This document shows, piece after piece, positions 16,499 through 24,741 of a DNA stretch of 64,000 nucleotides (position 1 is the stretch's first letter; each line of letters opens with the position of its first letter). The DNA lies in assembly GCA_001005265.1 (NCBI GenBank), contig CP011392.1, forward strand, positions 1,661,729 through 1,725,728. The letters run 5' to 3'. Origin of the DNA: Dehalogenimonas sp. WBC-2. Its GTDB lineage: Bacteria; Chloroflexota; Dehalococcoidia; Dehalococcoidales; Dehalococcoidaceae. The position numbers and the translations under genes were made by a program. The notes under the pieces are model-generated. The model was not told where the DNA came from, searched no databases, and saw nothing but the letters and a program-made list of their open reading frames with translations.

Positions 16499-18004
16499 CT
16501 AGGATACCGTATCCGGTTTTACCACATAACTCTCGGTGACCTTCCGGAAATGATAACCGAATATTGAGAGTGAGACTGCCAGCGGAAATACCTTGGGCCG
16601 CCGGAACAGGCTAAAGGCAAGCAGTCGCCAATAATAGCTACGGCCCTTTTCAACCACTCCCAACACCCACAGTGACCGAAATAAGGCTGTGATATGGTGC
16701 AATTCAAGCCTCGGCAGCCTCCCCCGTATACGAGGATTGTATTCCTTAAGGAACCCCCTGAGCCGTTCGTAAAAAACCTTGGGGGAGTAGATGGTCTCCA
16801 GGATTTGCTTATAGCCGTCAATCAGTTGTTGCCGTTCCATTTTCGGAACAAAATTAAGAGTGCAATCCGTGTTATCGCCGTTAAAGTCATCCAACATCCG
16901 GCTTTCATTCTTCAAGCGGTGGAACAACCGTGTGCCTCGCGGCGCATTTAACAGACCTACCATAGCAGTTACGATACCGCTCTTCTGGATGAAATTGATC
17001 TGCATCTTAAAAATGGCTAGTGGATCAGAATCAAAACCGACAATGAACCCGCCCTGGACCTGCAATCCCGCTGCCTGTATCTTCTTCACCGCTGCCACCA
17101 TGTCGCGATTCTGGTTTTGGCCTTTGTCACACTCAACCAGCCCTTCAGGATTAGGTGTCTCTACTCCGACGAAAACCTGGTAGAAACCGGCATCGGCCAT
17201 AGCTGTCATAAGTTCATCATCATCAGCCAGATTGATAGACACCTCGGTAGAAAGACTAAACGGGAACCCGCGCTTTTTTTGCCATTTGATGATGGCTGGC
17301 AGGGTTTCTTGTTTGAGGTGACGCTTATTGCCGATGAGATTATCATCGACAAAAAACACACCGCTGCGCCATCCGAAATCATAGAGCGATTGAAGCTCAC
17401 GGACAACCTGTTCTGCCGTTTTCACCCGCGGCCTATGTCCAAACAGGACGACAATGTCGCAAAATTCGCAGTTGAAAGGGCAGCCCCGGGAATACTGCAG
17501 GCTCATTGATGAATAAGCCTTTTTATCAAGCAGGTGCCAAAGAGGTAACGGTGTCTGAGTGATTTCCGGTTTTTCAGCCGAACGATAGACCGCCTGTGGT
17601 GTACCTTTGGCCCAATCAGCCAGGAACATGGGCAGGGTTATTTCCGCCTCATCCAGGATAAAATGATCCACCCCTTTGATATGATCATGCTCGGTAGTAA
17701 AATACGGACCGCCGGCAACTACCTTTTTACCCAACCCCCGGCAGCGTTCGATGACCTCTGCCGCAGATTTTCTCTGTATACCCATGGCGCTCAGATAAAC
17801 AGCGTCGGCCCACTCAATATCCTTATCCTTGAGAGTACTGACGTTCAAATCAGTCAACCGCATTTGCCATTCATTGGGCAACATGGCTGCAATAGTAAGC
17901 AGACCGAGCGGAGGAAAGGCGGCACTCTTATTGATGAACTTCAGCGCGTGCCGGAAGCTCCAAAAGGTATCTGGATAACGGGGATATACCAAGAGTATCT
18001 TCAT
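16499..18004 (-). CDS. B12-binding-domain radical SAM protein (DUF4070 type)
   Basis: A 501-residue enzyme with three parts: an N-terminal cobalamin-binding-like Rossmann domain (ILLVYPRYPDTFWSF; residues 1-140), a radical SAM barrel with SRGCPFNCEFCDI giving the CxxxCxxC cluster site near residue 178, and a C-terminal DUF4070-like region (DDFNGDNTDCTLNFVPKM). Members methylate or rearrange unreactive carbons, and the substrates of this subgroup are largely unknown. The DxHxxG B12-ligand motif is not obvious, so corrinoid may bind base-off without a protein His. The gene stands alone; a possible 25-codon ORF lies upstream. Confidence 0.85.
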   Translation of the reverse strand: MKILLVYPRYPDTFWSFRHALKFINKSAAFPPLGLLTIAAMLPNEWQMRLTDLNVSTLKDKDIEWADAVYLSAMGIQRKSAAEVIERCRGLGKKVVAGGPYFTTEHDHIKGVDHFILDEAEITLPMFLADWAKGTPQAVYRSAEKPEITQTPLPLWHLLDKKAYSSMSLQYSRGCPFNCEFCDIVVLFGHRPRVKTAEQVVRELQSLYDFGWRSGVFFVDDNLIGNKRHLKQETLPAIIKWQKKRGFPFSLSTEVSINLADDDELMTAMADAGFYQVFVGVETPNPEGLVECDKGQNQNRDMVAAVKKIQAAGLQVQGGFIVGFDSDPLAIFKMQINFIQKSGIVTAMVGLLNAPRGTRLFHRLKNESRMLDDFNGDNTDCTLNFVPKMERQQLIDGYKQILETIYSPKVFYERLRGFLKEYNPRIRGRLPRLELHHITALFRSLWVLGVVEKGRSYYWRLLAFSLFRRPKVFPLAVSLSIFGYHFRKVTESYVVKPDTVS

Positions 18005-18137
18005 TGTCTTCCTCAGGCCGGACAGTAAAATCCAGTTATTCCGCCTGCCATCCCATTATTACACTATTAGTGATGGCCATCTATTGGTAAACATACTTAC
18101 TTTTAAACAAATCAATACTTAATTTGAATTTCATCTA

Positions 18138-18215
18138 TTAAGCTGCGGCATTCTCCACATCAAGGTCGCTGATGAGGTCGGTCAGGTCGGAATTATTCGT
18201 TGAATTTTTAACCAA
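18138..18215 (-). CDS. Possible 25-residue peptide upstream of the B12/radical SAM gene
   Basis: A TTG-initiated frame with AAGGGG 6 bp upstream, encoding a short Asp/Leu/Asn-rich peptide (NNSDLTDLISDLDVENAAA at its end). It lies between the flavodoxin gene and the radical SAM gene on the same strand. It could be a precursor or leader peptide, a remnant, or chance. No cysteines are present. Confidence 0.2.
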   Translation of the reverse strand: MVKNSTNNSDLTDLISDLDVENAAA

Positions 18216-18234
18216 ATGAAACCCCTTGTATGTA

Positions 18235-18672
18235 TTAGCCGCCCTGGGCTATGGCAATCCCAAGCTGGCGGGCGCGGTCTTTGCCGGCTTCTACGTCGTC
18301 AAAGGCCACTTCCAGCCACTGTGAGGCATCCATACCAAGATAAGTGGCGATAGTTTTGATGCTGTCTTCAGTGGGTTTGGGGTCATTCTTGTGGGTAATT
18401 ATTACCCCCAGGGCAGTGCCTTTTTTGACATTGTCGCGCCCCATCCACAATCGTTCGAAGAAACTCTTGGTTTCCCCGGCCATTGACTGGAAAGGTTGGG
18501 TAGTAGCCAGGATCAATCCGTTGATGTTGGCCAGGTCGGCCGCCTCGGCATTGGCTGCGTCTTTGATTTCAATTGAAGCTCCGGCGCTTTTAGCGCCTTC
18601 TGCTGCCGCTTCAGCCAGTGCCTTGGTATTCCCGCCAAAGCTCTGATAGACCACCAGGATTTTTTTGGACAT
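18235..18672 (-). CDS. Flavodoxin-family protein
   Basis: A 145-residue flavodoxin-like protein. The ATG at 18670-18672 has AGGAGG 7 bp upstream; earlier in-frame starts would run through the ribosome site. The FMN phosphate loop reads VVYQSFGGNTKALA (residues 6-19), with ATTQPFQSMAGETKSFFERLW as the second FMN-contact loop. It probably carries electrons or reduces quinone-like substrates in the cytoplasm. A MerR-type regulator gene with a frameshift is directly upstream in the same direction. Confidence 0.82.
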   Translation of the reverse strand: MSKKILVVYQSFGGNTKALAEAAAEGAKSAGASIEIKDAANAEAADLANINGLILATTQPFQSMAGETKSFFERLWMGRDNVKKGTALGVIITHKNDPKPTEDSIKTIATYLGMDASQWLEVAFDDVEAGKDRARQLGIAIAQGG

Positions 18673-18695
18673 GTTCATTCCTCCTATTCTATTTT

Positions 18696-19128
18696 TTATT
18701 GGATGATTTGTGTTCTGGGTATACATTCCGCGGGACATGTCTGAAAATCACAGCTTAAGCATTTCTCGACAAGTTTTACTATCTCCGCCCGCTCTTTATC
18801 CTGCTTCTTCAGCTCATCAATACGCTTCCGGTTTTGCTCTTCTTCAATCTGTAATATCCTGAGCGTCTTTTCCACCATAGCCTTGCGGCTGTTTTCTTCC
18901 CCGGAATCAAGCAGGGCTTTGATATCCTCAAGGCTCATTCCGCAGTTTTTGAGCCTCCTGACCAGTTTAACGCGGTTTACGTCAGACTCACAATACAGCC
19001 TCATTCCGCTTGGTGTCCGTAAACGACGGCGCAATAAGACCTTCCTGTTGATAGAAACGCACCGTCCGCAGACTGACATCCGCCTGTTCCGCCACGTCGC
19101 TTATCTGGTATGGTGTTTCTTGAATCAA
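18696..19128 (-). pseudogene. MerR-family regulator, interrupted by an apparent +1 frameshift
   Basis: The N-terminal helix-turn-helix is encoded from the TTG at 19126-19128 (YQISDVAEQADVSLRTVRFY, then QQEGLIAPS) and runs to a TGA at 18988. The C-terminal part continues in another frame (RTPSGMRLYCESDVNRVKLV, the LKNCGMSLEDIKALL helix and a cysteine-rich end KCLSCDFQTCPAEC). Both halves are good MerR sequence; the shift lies near 19018-19026. It is either a pseudogene, a sequencing error or recoding. The intact protein would be about 143 residues, with Cys ligands suggesting metal or redox sensing. Confidence 0.75.
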
Positions 19129-19150
19129 TGCCGACTCCCTTACTGCCGGG

Positions 19151-19195
19151 ATTGTATCAGTTTTATGACGTTACTGTCAAGATAAACAGTTACTG
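19151..19195 (-). promoter_or_regulatory. MerR-type promoter and operator
   Basis: On the minus strand TTGACA (19175-19180) and TACAAT (19151-19156) are 18 bp apart, near the long spacing typical of MerR-controlled promoters. ACAGTAAC occurs twice, one copy within the palindrome ACAGTAACTGT just upstream of the -35, a plausible operator. Confidence 0.55.
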
Positions 19196-19210
19196 TATAT
19201 CGGACGGAAT

Positions 19211-19238
19211 AAAAATGGCCTCCGTTTGGAGGCCATTT
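19211..19238 (-). terminator. Terminator of pheA
   Basis: AAATGGCCTCC / GGAGGCCATTT hairpin with a 4-nt loop. On the minus strand it is followed by TTATT, 20 bp after the pheA stop. Confidence 0.8.
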
Positions 19239-19258
19239 GGCGTCTGCATTGAAAAAGG

Positions 19259-20098
19259 CTATTCGTCTGCCACTTTCTCGTCTCGCTTATAGGTTCCCAG
19301 CACCTTGATCATGCTGGTAACTTTTTCCAGGCTCTTCATCGCCCGCTGTGTCGCCGGAGCGTTGAGGCCTTTTTCAAAATCAAGGTAGAAATAATAATCC
19401 CAGGTGCGGCTGGAAATTATCGGGCGGCTTTCAATTTTGGACAGGTTGATATCCTCATCATCAAAGCACTTGAGCACCTGGTAAAGGGCGCCGGGTATAT
19501 TCTTAGCGCGGATGACAAGGGAAGTTTTATCTGCGTCCACGGGGTAGGGCATATCCGGCTTGGCAATTATGAGAAAACGGGTATAGTTCCGTTTTTCGGT
19601 TTCAATATCCTTGGCCAGCACCTTCATGCTGTAGATTTCCGCCGCCAGTGTTGAGCCGATAGCCGCAGCAGTATGCATGTCTTCTTCCTTGATCAAGCGT
19701 ACTGCCGCTGCCGTATCGTCGGTCTCCACCCGCCGCATCTTGGGATGTTTCTCCAGGTACTCTTCAGCCTGATTCATCGCCATGGGGTGGGTGTAGACTT
19801 CGGTGATATTTTCAATCTTGGTATTAGGCAAAGCAATGAGATTCAAAACTATCCTGAGGTATTCTTCACCAATTATACGGGTGTCATATTTGAGCAGAGA
19901 GTCATAATTCTCAATGAATGAACCATAAATAGAGTTCTCAATGGCCACCACCCCGTAGTCCGTCACCCCCTTGTGGACGTCCTCAAATACCTGCTTAAAA
20001 GTCTCACTTTCGATGATTTCTGAATCACCCGAGAACTTTTTACGGGCGACGATATCATGGAAGGAACCGCGAGAACCCTGAATCGAGATCTTTATCAT
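19259..20098 (-). CDS. pheA: Prephenate dehydratase
   Basis: A 279-residue enzyme that converts prephenate to phenylpyruvate in phenylalanine synthesis. The catalytic domain starts ISIQGSRGSFHDIVA and contains GVVAIENSIYGSF and the catalytic NYTRFLII (TRF motif). The C-terminal ACT domain (GALYQVLKCFDDEDINLSKIESRP) carries the ESRP motif for phenylalanine feedback. No chorismate mutase domain is fused. The gene stands alone with its own terminator. Confidence 0.93.
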   Translation of the reverse strand: MIKISIQGSRGSFHDIVARKKFSGDSEIIESETFKQVFEDVHKGVTDYGVVAIENSIYGSFIENYDSLLKYDTRIIGEEYLRIVLNLIALPNTKIENITEVYTHPMAMNQAEEYLEKHPKMRRVETDDTAAAVRLIKEEDMHTAAAIGSTLAAEIYSMKVLAKDIETEKRNYTRFLIIAKPDMPYPVDADKTSLVIRAKNIPGALYQVLKCFDDEDINLSKIESRPIISSRTWDYYFYLDFEKGLNAPATQRAMKSLEKVTSMIKVLGTYKRDEKVADE

Positions 20099-20202
20099 CT
20101 ACTGACTCCTTGGATGTACTTAACAGCCTGTATTTACCCTAATGATAGCTGTAAATATGACTGATATCAATAGGAAATTAGGCGATAATTGTTCTCTCCA
20201 AA

Positions 20203-20865
20203 TCATAGTTTGGCCTTATACCGCATCATATAGCTTATTGCTTCGTAGCGGCTCTTGATCTGAAGTTTGGAGTAGATGATGTTAATATGGTTTTTTACCG
20301 TTTTTTCTTCTATAAAAAGGGTTTGCGCTATCTCTTTATTGCCTTTACCGGCGGCAATCAGTCCTAATATTTCCACCTCTCGGGCTGTTAATGGCTCAGA
20401 GTATTCCAATCTGGCCATATCTTGAATTTGTTCGTTGCTCTGCTGAAGCGCCTCCAGCAACTCGCGGCTGATTGGCGGCGTTACCCTGGTATGCCCGGAA
20501 CCAACGGCGCGGATGGCGTCAACCAGTTCCTCTGGAGCAAACTGCCCGTAAACCAGATAACCGGCCGCTCCGGCTAATAGTGCCCGCAAGATGGTAGTCT
20601 GGTCTTCCATGATGGTTAGCATAAGTATTTTGACGTTGGGGTTTAGTTTCAGGATCTCACCGGTGGCTTTTATCCCATCCATGCCTGGCATGCGCACATC
20701 CATAAGAACAACATCCGGCGTATTTTCCTTTACCCATGAGACGGCATCGTTGCCGTTGGCGGCTTCTCTGAGCACCGAGATATCCTTTTCCATCTCTAAA
20801 AAGCTGCGTAATCCGCGCCTGGCTACAAAGTTGTCGTCCACTATAAGCACCTTAATCCGGCTCAT
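20203..20865 (-). CDS. NarL/LuxR-family response regulator
   Basis: A 220-residue regulator. The receiver domain is at residues 1-120, with the acidic pair VDDN, phosphoacceptor Asp in VVLMDVRMPGMDG, conserved Thr in MLTI and Tyr in GAAGYLVYG. The C-terminal LuxR helix-turn-helix is LTAREVEILGLIAAGKGNKEIAQTLFIEEKTVKNHINIIYSKL. It overlaps the upstream histidine kinase gene by 14 bp, so the two are a pair. Targets are unknown; the divergent membrane cluster at 22209 is a candidate. Confidence 0.93.
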   Translation of the reverse strand: MSRIKVLIVDDNFVARRGLRSFLEMEKDISVLREAANGNDAVSWVKENTPDVVLMDVRMPGMDGIKATGEILKLNPNVKILMLTIMEDQTTILRALLAGAAGYLVYGQFAPEELVDAIRAVGSGHTRVTPPISRELLEALQQSNEQIQDMARLEYSEPLTAREVEILGLIAAGKGNKEIAQTLFIEEKTVKNHINIIYSKLQIKSRYEAISYMMRYKAKL

Positions 20866-22105
20866 CTGAAGTCTCCCGGTTAAGCGGTAAGATAATGATC
20901 AGCCTGGTGCCCCTGCATGCACTTTCAAGCTGAAAACTGCCCCCCATCAATGATGCCCTTTCTTTCATTCCGGCAAGCCCTAACCTTCCGGCAGCGATAT
21001 TTACATCAGGTTCCCTTGCGCCTTCTCCAAAGCCGCGGCCATTGTCGTGAATTACCAGCGATAATGAGTCATGTGTTAGGGTTAGGGTTGCTGCCACCTG
21101 TGAGGCTTCGGCATGACGTTCAACGTTGGTCAGGGCTTCGGTAACCATGTGACGCAGGTGATGCGCCGTCGCATCAGGCAGAATGCGGTCCTCCCCGATC
21201 AGTACAAATTCAATTTTAATATCTGTTCTGACGCTCCATCGGTCAAGTATTCCGGAAATTACCCCCCCGATTTCAACGTTTCCGCTCTCATTCCGCAGGT
21301 CAAGAATAACTTCTCTGATCTCCCGGCTGGTTTGCTGACAGACTTCACCGATATAGCTGATTGTTTCTTTCACGGAAGGCTCTGCGTGGTCGCCAAGCCT
21401 TCGCTCCAGTACCATCGTCTCCAGAGCAAGCCCGTGAAGTGTTTTGAGAACATCATCGTGCATATCCCGGGCGATGCGCTGGCGCTCTTCAAGGAGCGTC
21501 TTTTCTTTAAGATAGGTTTCACTTCGGCGGCGCTGTCTTTGCCCTTCATCCACAATCAGCCCCATCGGCACAGCAATAAGAAAAACGAGTAGAGTCCAAA
21601 AAGTATAGCCGGTATAGCTGAAACGAACGCCGTAAACCGCGTCACGGAAGATATAAGCACCCAGAAGTCCGACCGCGAAAACAGCAGCCATAACAAGGCT
21701 GCCCTTCAGTCCGTAACGGATGGCCCCTTCCATCGCCACAAACAGGAAACCGGCATAGGCGGCAGTATAAAAATCGCTGACAAATAGAAGAATCAAAGCC
21801 CAGGCTACTAAAGAATCAATCACCAGCATTGTGGTGCCGAGGAAGCGCTGTGACTTCGGTGTCCTGATTTTCAGGTTCAAGACCATGGCGCCAACGTTGA
21901 ACACGGCGGTTACCAACCCGATGGATAAAATCGCGATATCCGATGACGGTTTCTGCATCCAGGCCAGCAGGAATATGGCCGGCACCCACAGCCACCTGGC
22001 GCCGATGAAAAGCCATTCCAGACGCTTCAGCTCATAGAGGCGACCGGCGGTCAAATCACCGGATGTCCCGGTAATCAGGCGGCTTCCTAACTCTCTGATG
22101 TTCAA
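20852..22105 (-). CDS. Membrane histidine kinase, HisKA_3 (NarX/DesK) type
   Basis: A 417-residue kinase starting at TTG. The N-terminal half holds about six membrane helices (ARWLWVPAIFLLAWMQ to TFWTLLVFLIAVPMG), with no large external sensor domain. The dimerisation and phosphorylation motif is RQRIARDMHDDVLKTLHGLALE, with the expected His. The HATPase domain shows VTEALTNVERHAEAS and VIHDNGRGFG. The signal is probably sensed in or near the membrane. It is paired with the response regulator downstream. Confidence 0.92.
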   Translation of the reverse strand: MNIRELGSRLITGTSGDLTAGRLYELKRLEWLFIGARWLWVPAIFLLAWMQKPSSDIAILSIGLVTAVFNVGAMVLNLKIRTPKSQRFLGTTMLVIDSLVAWALILLFVSDFYTAAYAGFLFVAMEGAIRYGLKGSLVMAAVFAVGLLGAYIFRDAVYGVRFSYTGYTFWTLLVFLIAVPMGLIVDEGQRQRRRSETYLKEKTLLEERQRIARDMHDDVLKTLHGLALETMVLERRLGDHAEPSVKETISYIGEVCQQTSREIREVILDLRNESGNVEIGGVISGILDRWSVRTDIKIEFVLIGEDRILPDATAHHLRHMVTEALTNVERHAEASQVAATLTLTHDSLSLVIHDNGRGFGEGAREPDVNIAAGRLGLAGMKERASLMGGSFQLESACRGTRLIIILPLNRETSDEPD

Positions 22106-22208
22106 ATCACTTCATTTTTGGGCCTAAAGGCCCATGGTTTAGCTCGGCGTCAATTGTATCATAAGCATTGACCGGTTTAAGCCTTCTAATTAATCGAGGG
22201 TGTTACAA

Positions 22209-22400
22209 ATGGGCGCTTTGCTTGTTATCCTTGGAGTTGAGGCTTACAGTATTATGCTATTGGTATTGGCAGTCAAGAAACCGCAGTACATTCAACTTAA
22301 TTTGGGTTATTTTGTATTTCTAATTTTATTAGCGGTCTGTAGTGGTCTTTTTGACGGGTTCGGTGTAGGTAACAGTGTAATGGTGTTACGGGGTCAATAA
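22209..22400 (+). CDS. Small two-helix membrane protein, first gene of a membrane cluster
   Basis: A 63-residue protein from the ATG at 22209, with GAGGG about 8 bp upstream. Two hydrophobic helices (LLVILGVEAYSIMLLVLAV and LGYFVFLILLAVCSGLF) span nearly all of it. It is divergent from the histidine kinase gene and starts a series of four co-directional membrane or exported proteins. No family is recognised. Confidence 0.5.
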   Translation: MGALLVILGVEAYSIMLLVLAVKKPQYIQLNLGYFVFLILLAVCSGLFDGFGVGNSVMVLRGQ

Positions 22401-22462
22401 TTTCTATCGCATTGGCTACGAAGGTCCGGATTAGTTTTAAATAAGGAAACGGCGATAAAGGG

Positions 22463-22729
22463 ATGAATGCATTCGGCCTCGCATTGTATTTGGCATACAC
22501 CTTCGGATGGATTCCTATCTGCCTGTTCCTGCTGATAAAACGGGCAAAGGGCTACGTACTTGTCTCGACAATCACCAGCGGTGTCATTCTTTTCGGTAAC
22601 TTGAACATGATGATCAGAATCGAACCCAGCCCTTTGCCAATACTGAATGCGACACTTGCGGGAGTGCTATTCATAATCTCGTTGATAATCCAAAAAGTCT
22701 CCACGGTTAGGAGTAAAAAGAAAATATGA
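22463..22729 (+). CDS. Three-helix membrane protein
   Basis: An 88-residue protein with three hydrophobic segments (ALYLAYTFGWIPICLFLLI, VSTITSGVILFGNLNMMI, ILNATLAGVLFIISLII) and a basic tail (RSKKKI). The stop overlaps the next start by 4 bp (ATGA), indicating translational coupling. Function unknown. Confidence 0.6.
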   Translation: MNAFGLALYLAYTFGWIPICLFLLIKRAKGYVLVSTITSGVILFGNLNMMIRIEPSPLPILNATLAGVLFIISLIIQKVSTVRSKKKI

Positions 22730-23220
22730 GTCCTGCAACCCAACAAATATTGTTAATTGTCCTGCCGTTGTTGGTCCTGGCGTTACTGCTGTTGATAAGC
22801 GTTTGGTATTCAACTCTGAAATTCAGAGCGCTCAAACTTGCTCAGGGTCAGGATGAAGTCGCGACGGCCCGGCACGGACTCAGGAAAGCAGGATTGGTGA
22901 TTATGGCCGTACCAGTGGCGATTATTCTTGGTTTCACCGTGTTTGTTTCCGTTGCATACGGCGGGTTCCCAGGGTACGGATTGATTTATTCACTACCCTT
23001 GGTGGCAGTATGGTTGATTACCCGTCGGCGGCCGCTGCTTGGGGCATCGTTGGCTGCGATGGCGGCGGTGATGCTGATAATTCCTGGCGTTGGTGTCCTC
23101 GTTATAAATTATGAAATGTCTGGATGGTACGGCGCCATAATGCTTCTTTTAGCGGCGATTCTGGGGTTAGGAGTATGGACAGTGGTCAAGTCTCTGCCAA
23201 AAGCAGGGAGGGATATCTAA
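22726..23220 (+). CDS. Four-helix membrane protein
   Basis: A 164-residue protein with one N-terminal helix, a short basic cytoplasmic loop (FRALKLAQGQDEVATARHGLRKAG) and about four more hydrophobic segments. It overlaps its neighbours by 4 bp and 1 bp. No family is recognised; the operon arrangement suggests it works with the exported protein downstream. Confidence 0.65.
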   Translation: MSPATQQILLIVLPLLVLALLLLISVWYSTLKFRALKLAQGQDEVATARHGLRKAGLVIMAVPVAIILGFTVFVSVAYGGFPGYGLIYSLPLVAVWLITRRRPLLGASLAAMAAVMLIIPGVGVLVINYEMSGWYGAIMLLLAAILGLGVWTVVKSLPKAGRDI

Positions 23221-24062
23221 TGAAACGGCTTGTCGGGACTTTAATTTTGATAATCATGTCCGTCGCCGCTTCTCCGATAGCGGTTTCGGCACAGGTCTCG
23301 GAGGAGGATGCCAACCGGGCGCTGGCTGTCGCGCTGGGCAATGCAGAAGTAGCGGAACTGCTGGCTGGAAGACCGTATATTATCGCTGATGTAAAACCGT
23401 ACGTTTATAGCGGGCCGCAGTTTTCAAACTCCACGGTGCCGCCACCACCACCCGTTCCAACCGGTGAAATTGAGATAACGCTGGTTTTCACCGAACGCTT
23501 TCAGTTCCGCGGCCATGAGGTGGCGCAGCTTATGGTTTTCGTTGATAGCTCAATCACGAAGGTTGTCGGTTACTATCTGATAGACAGCGGCATAGACAAG
23601 TTGCCCATCATGGGGCGGGTGGTGCTGACCGAAATTCAGGAACAACGGGGATTGGGCTTGGCTCTGGCTGACCCGTTGGTGGCCGCATTTCTCGATGGCA
23701 AACCTTACAACATTGCCCGGATGGACGGGATGTTGCCGCTTTCAGGAGGTGAAGATACCGGCAGACCGGGAGTATTCATCACTTTCACCTTTAATAAAGA
23801 ATACAAATTCAAAGGGGACATCTATAACCCTTCTTATCGGACTGAGAAGACTTATTATCTTGACGGCACAGTGAAAGGCCTTGAAGTGATGGTCAACCTT
23901 GAGACCGGTGAGATTGTGCATATGTATCCTAATGTAACCTCAATCCCCATCCCCTTGAGTCAGTGGTTGATGTACGGCGGTTTTATTGCCGCCGGTTTGT
24001 TGGCCGGCGCGGGCGCCTATTACGGACTAAAGCGCGCAGGATACCGGGAGCCTGTGGATTAA
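23220..24062 (+). CDS. Exported two-repeat protein anchored by a C-terminal helix
   Basis: A 280-residue protein from the ATG at 23220, with GGGAGGG upstream; the frame is open further upstream but without a start context. A signal peptide (residues 1-24, ending SAQ) is followed by two similar units. Residues 29-120 (ANRALAVALGN..VAELLAGRPY, then ITLVFTERFQFRGHE) resemble 138-235 (GLGLALADPLVAAFLDGKPY, then ITFTFNKEYKFKGD). A C-terminal membrane helix (GGFIAAGLLAGAGAYYGL) anchors it. It probably sits on the outer face of the membrane. Function unknown. Confidence 0.7.
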   Translation: MKRLVGTLILIIMSVAASPIAVSAQVSEEDANRALAVALGNAEVAELLAGRPYIIADVKPYVYSGPQFSNSTVPPPPPVPTGEIEITLVFTERFQFRGHEVAQLMVFVDSSITKVVGYYLIDSGIDKLPIMGRVVLTEIQEQRGLGLALADPLVAAFLDGKPYNIARMDGMLPLSGGEDTGRPGVFITFTFNKEYKFKGDIYNPSYRTEKTYYLDGTVKGLEVMVNLETGEIVHMYPNVTSIPIPLSQWLMYGGFIAAGLLAGAGAYYGLKRAGYREPVD

Positions 24063-24190
24063 TGCAAACCAACTGCCAGTAACATCGTTGTAAAACCCTC
24101 CTACAAATGGCCGGTGAAATAGACGATTCACCTCCTGTGTGGGGAAGCTTATCAAAAAGAGCAGCCTCTTTTCCATCATTCCTCCCACAG

Positions 24191-24388
24191 AAAATAAACC
24201 CTTAAAAAGTTCCAAAACCCCATTGACAACCTCGCCGCTGATGCTATATCATCTGTTCTCTATTCATCTGGCAGTTAAAAAGAGTATTTGATTTAGAGGT
24301 TGTTTTAGGTAAACAACCGGTTGTTTTTGCCGGTTTCAATCGTAAAAAGGAGGTTGTTTCAGTATTTTTCATTTTCAGGGAAACAACC
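24191..24388 (+). repeat. Dispersed element, copy A (promoter block plus palindromes, no gene)
   Basis: Starts AGAAAATAAACC and carries AAGTTCCAAAACCCCATTGA with TTGACA at 24223-24228. It then continues AAAAAGAGTATTTGATTT and the palindrome AAACAACCGGTTGTTT (24311-24326), ending GGAAACAACC. It matches copy B at 25806 over most of its length but has no gene. Confidence 0.8.
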
Positions 24389-24593
24389 CCGGCTACTCAA
24401 CCAGAGCACCCCAAGTGCAAAAATCGCACCTTGAAAACTGAAGAATTGAAATCCGGAAACAGCTGAATTGTTGCTTTGAATCAAAACTCTAGGTCCCAAA
24501 AACGGGTATTTGTGTCAAAACAATTCGCCATCGTTCACCTTTTTTAGGATTTGATATGTTTTTACTTTTTGGTGCTCATGTTTTGAAATTTGT
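24389..24593. other. Intergenic stretch before selC
   Basis: No credible gene is visible. AT-rich sequence lies between the repeat element and the selC promoter. Confidence 0.4.
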
Positions 24594-24599
24594 TATAAT
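24594..24599 (+). promoter_or_regulatory. -10 element of selC
   Basis: A perfect TATAAT 12 bp upstream of the mature tRNA-Sec. A possible -35 (TTGGTG at 24569-24574) lies 19 bp upstream of it. Confidence 0.5.
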
Positions 24600-24611
24600 G
24601 CCCCTTATAGT

Positions 24612-24706
24612 GGAGGCGGATAGGCTCTGGTGGGTCTCGCGGTCTTCAAAACCGTAGGCGGCGGCGCAAACCGTCGCGGGGGGTTCGATTCCCTTCCCCT
24701 CCGCCA
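24612..24706 (+). tRNA. selC: Selenocysteine tRNA (anticodon TCA)
   Basis: A 95-nt tRNA with the anticodon loop CTTCAAA (TCA), an extended acceptor stem (GGAGGCGG with TCCCCTCC, one mismatch), a long variable arm (GGCGGCGGCGCAAACCGTCGC) and discriminator G before CCA. The extra-long acceptor and variable arms, the TCA anticodon and the selD-selA-selB genes immediately downstream make the assignment firm. Confidence 0.93.
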
Positions 24707-24741
24707 TTTACCCCACTCAGTCACGAAAGGGGGTGAGCCGC

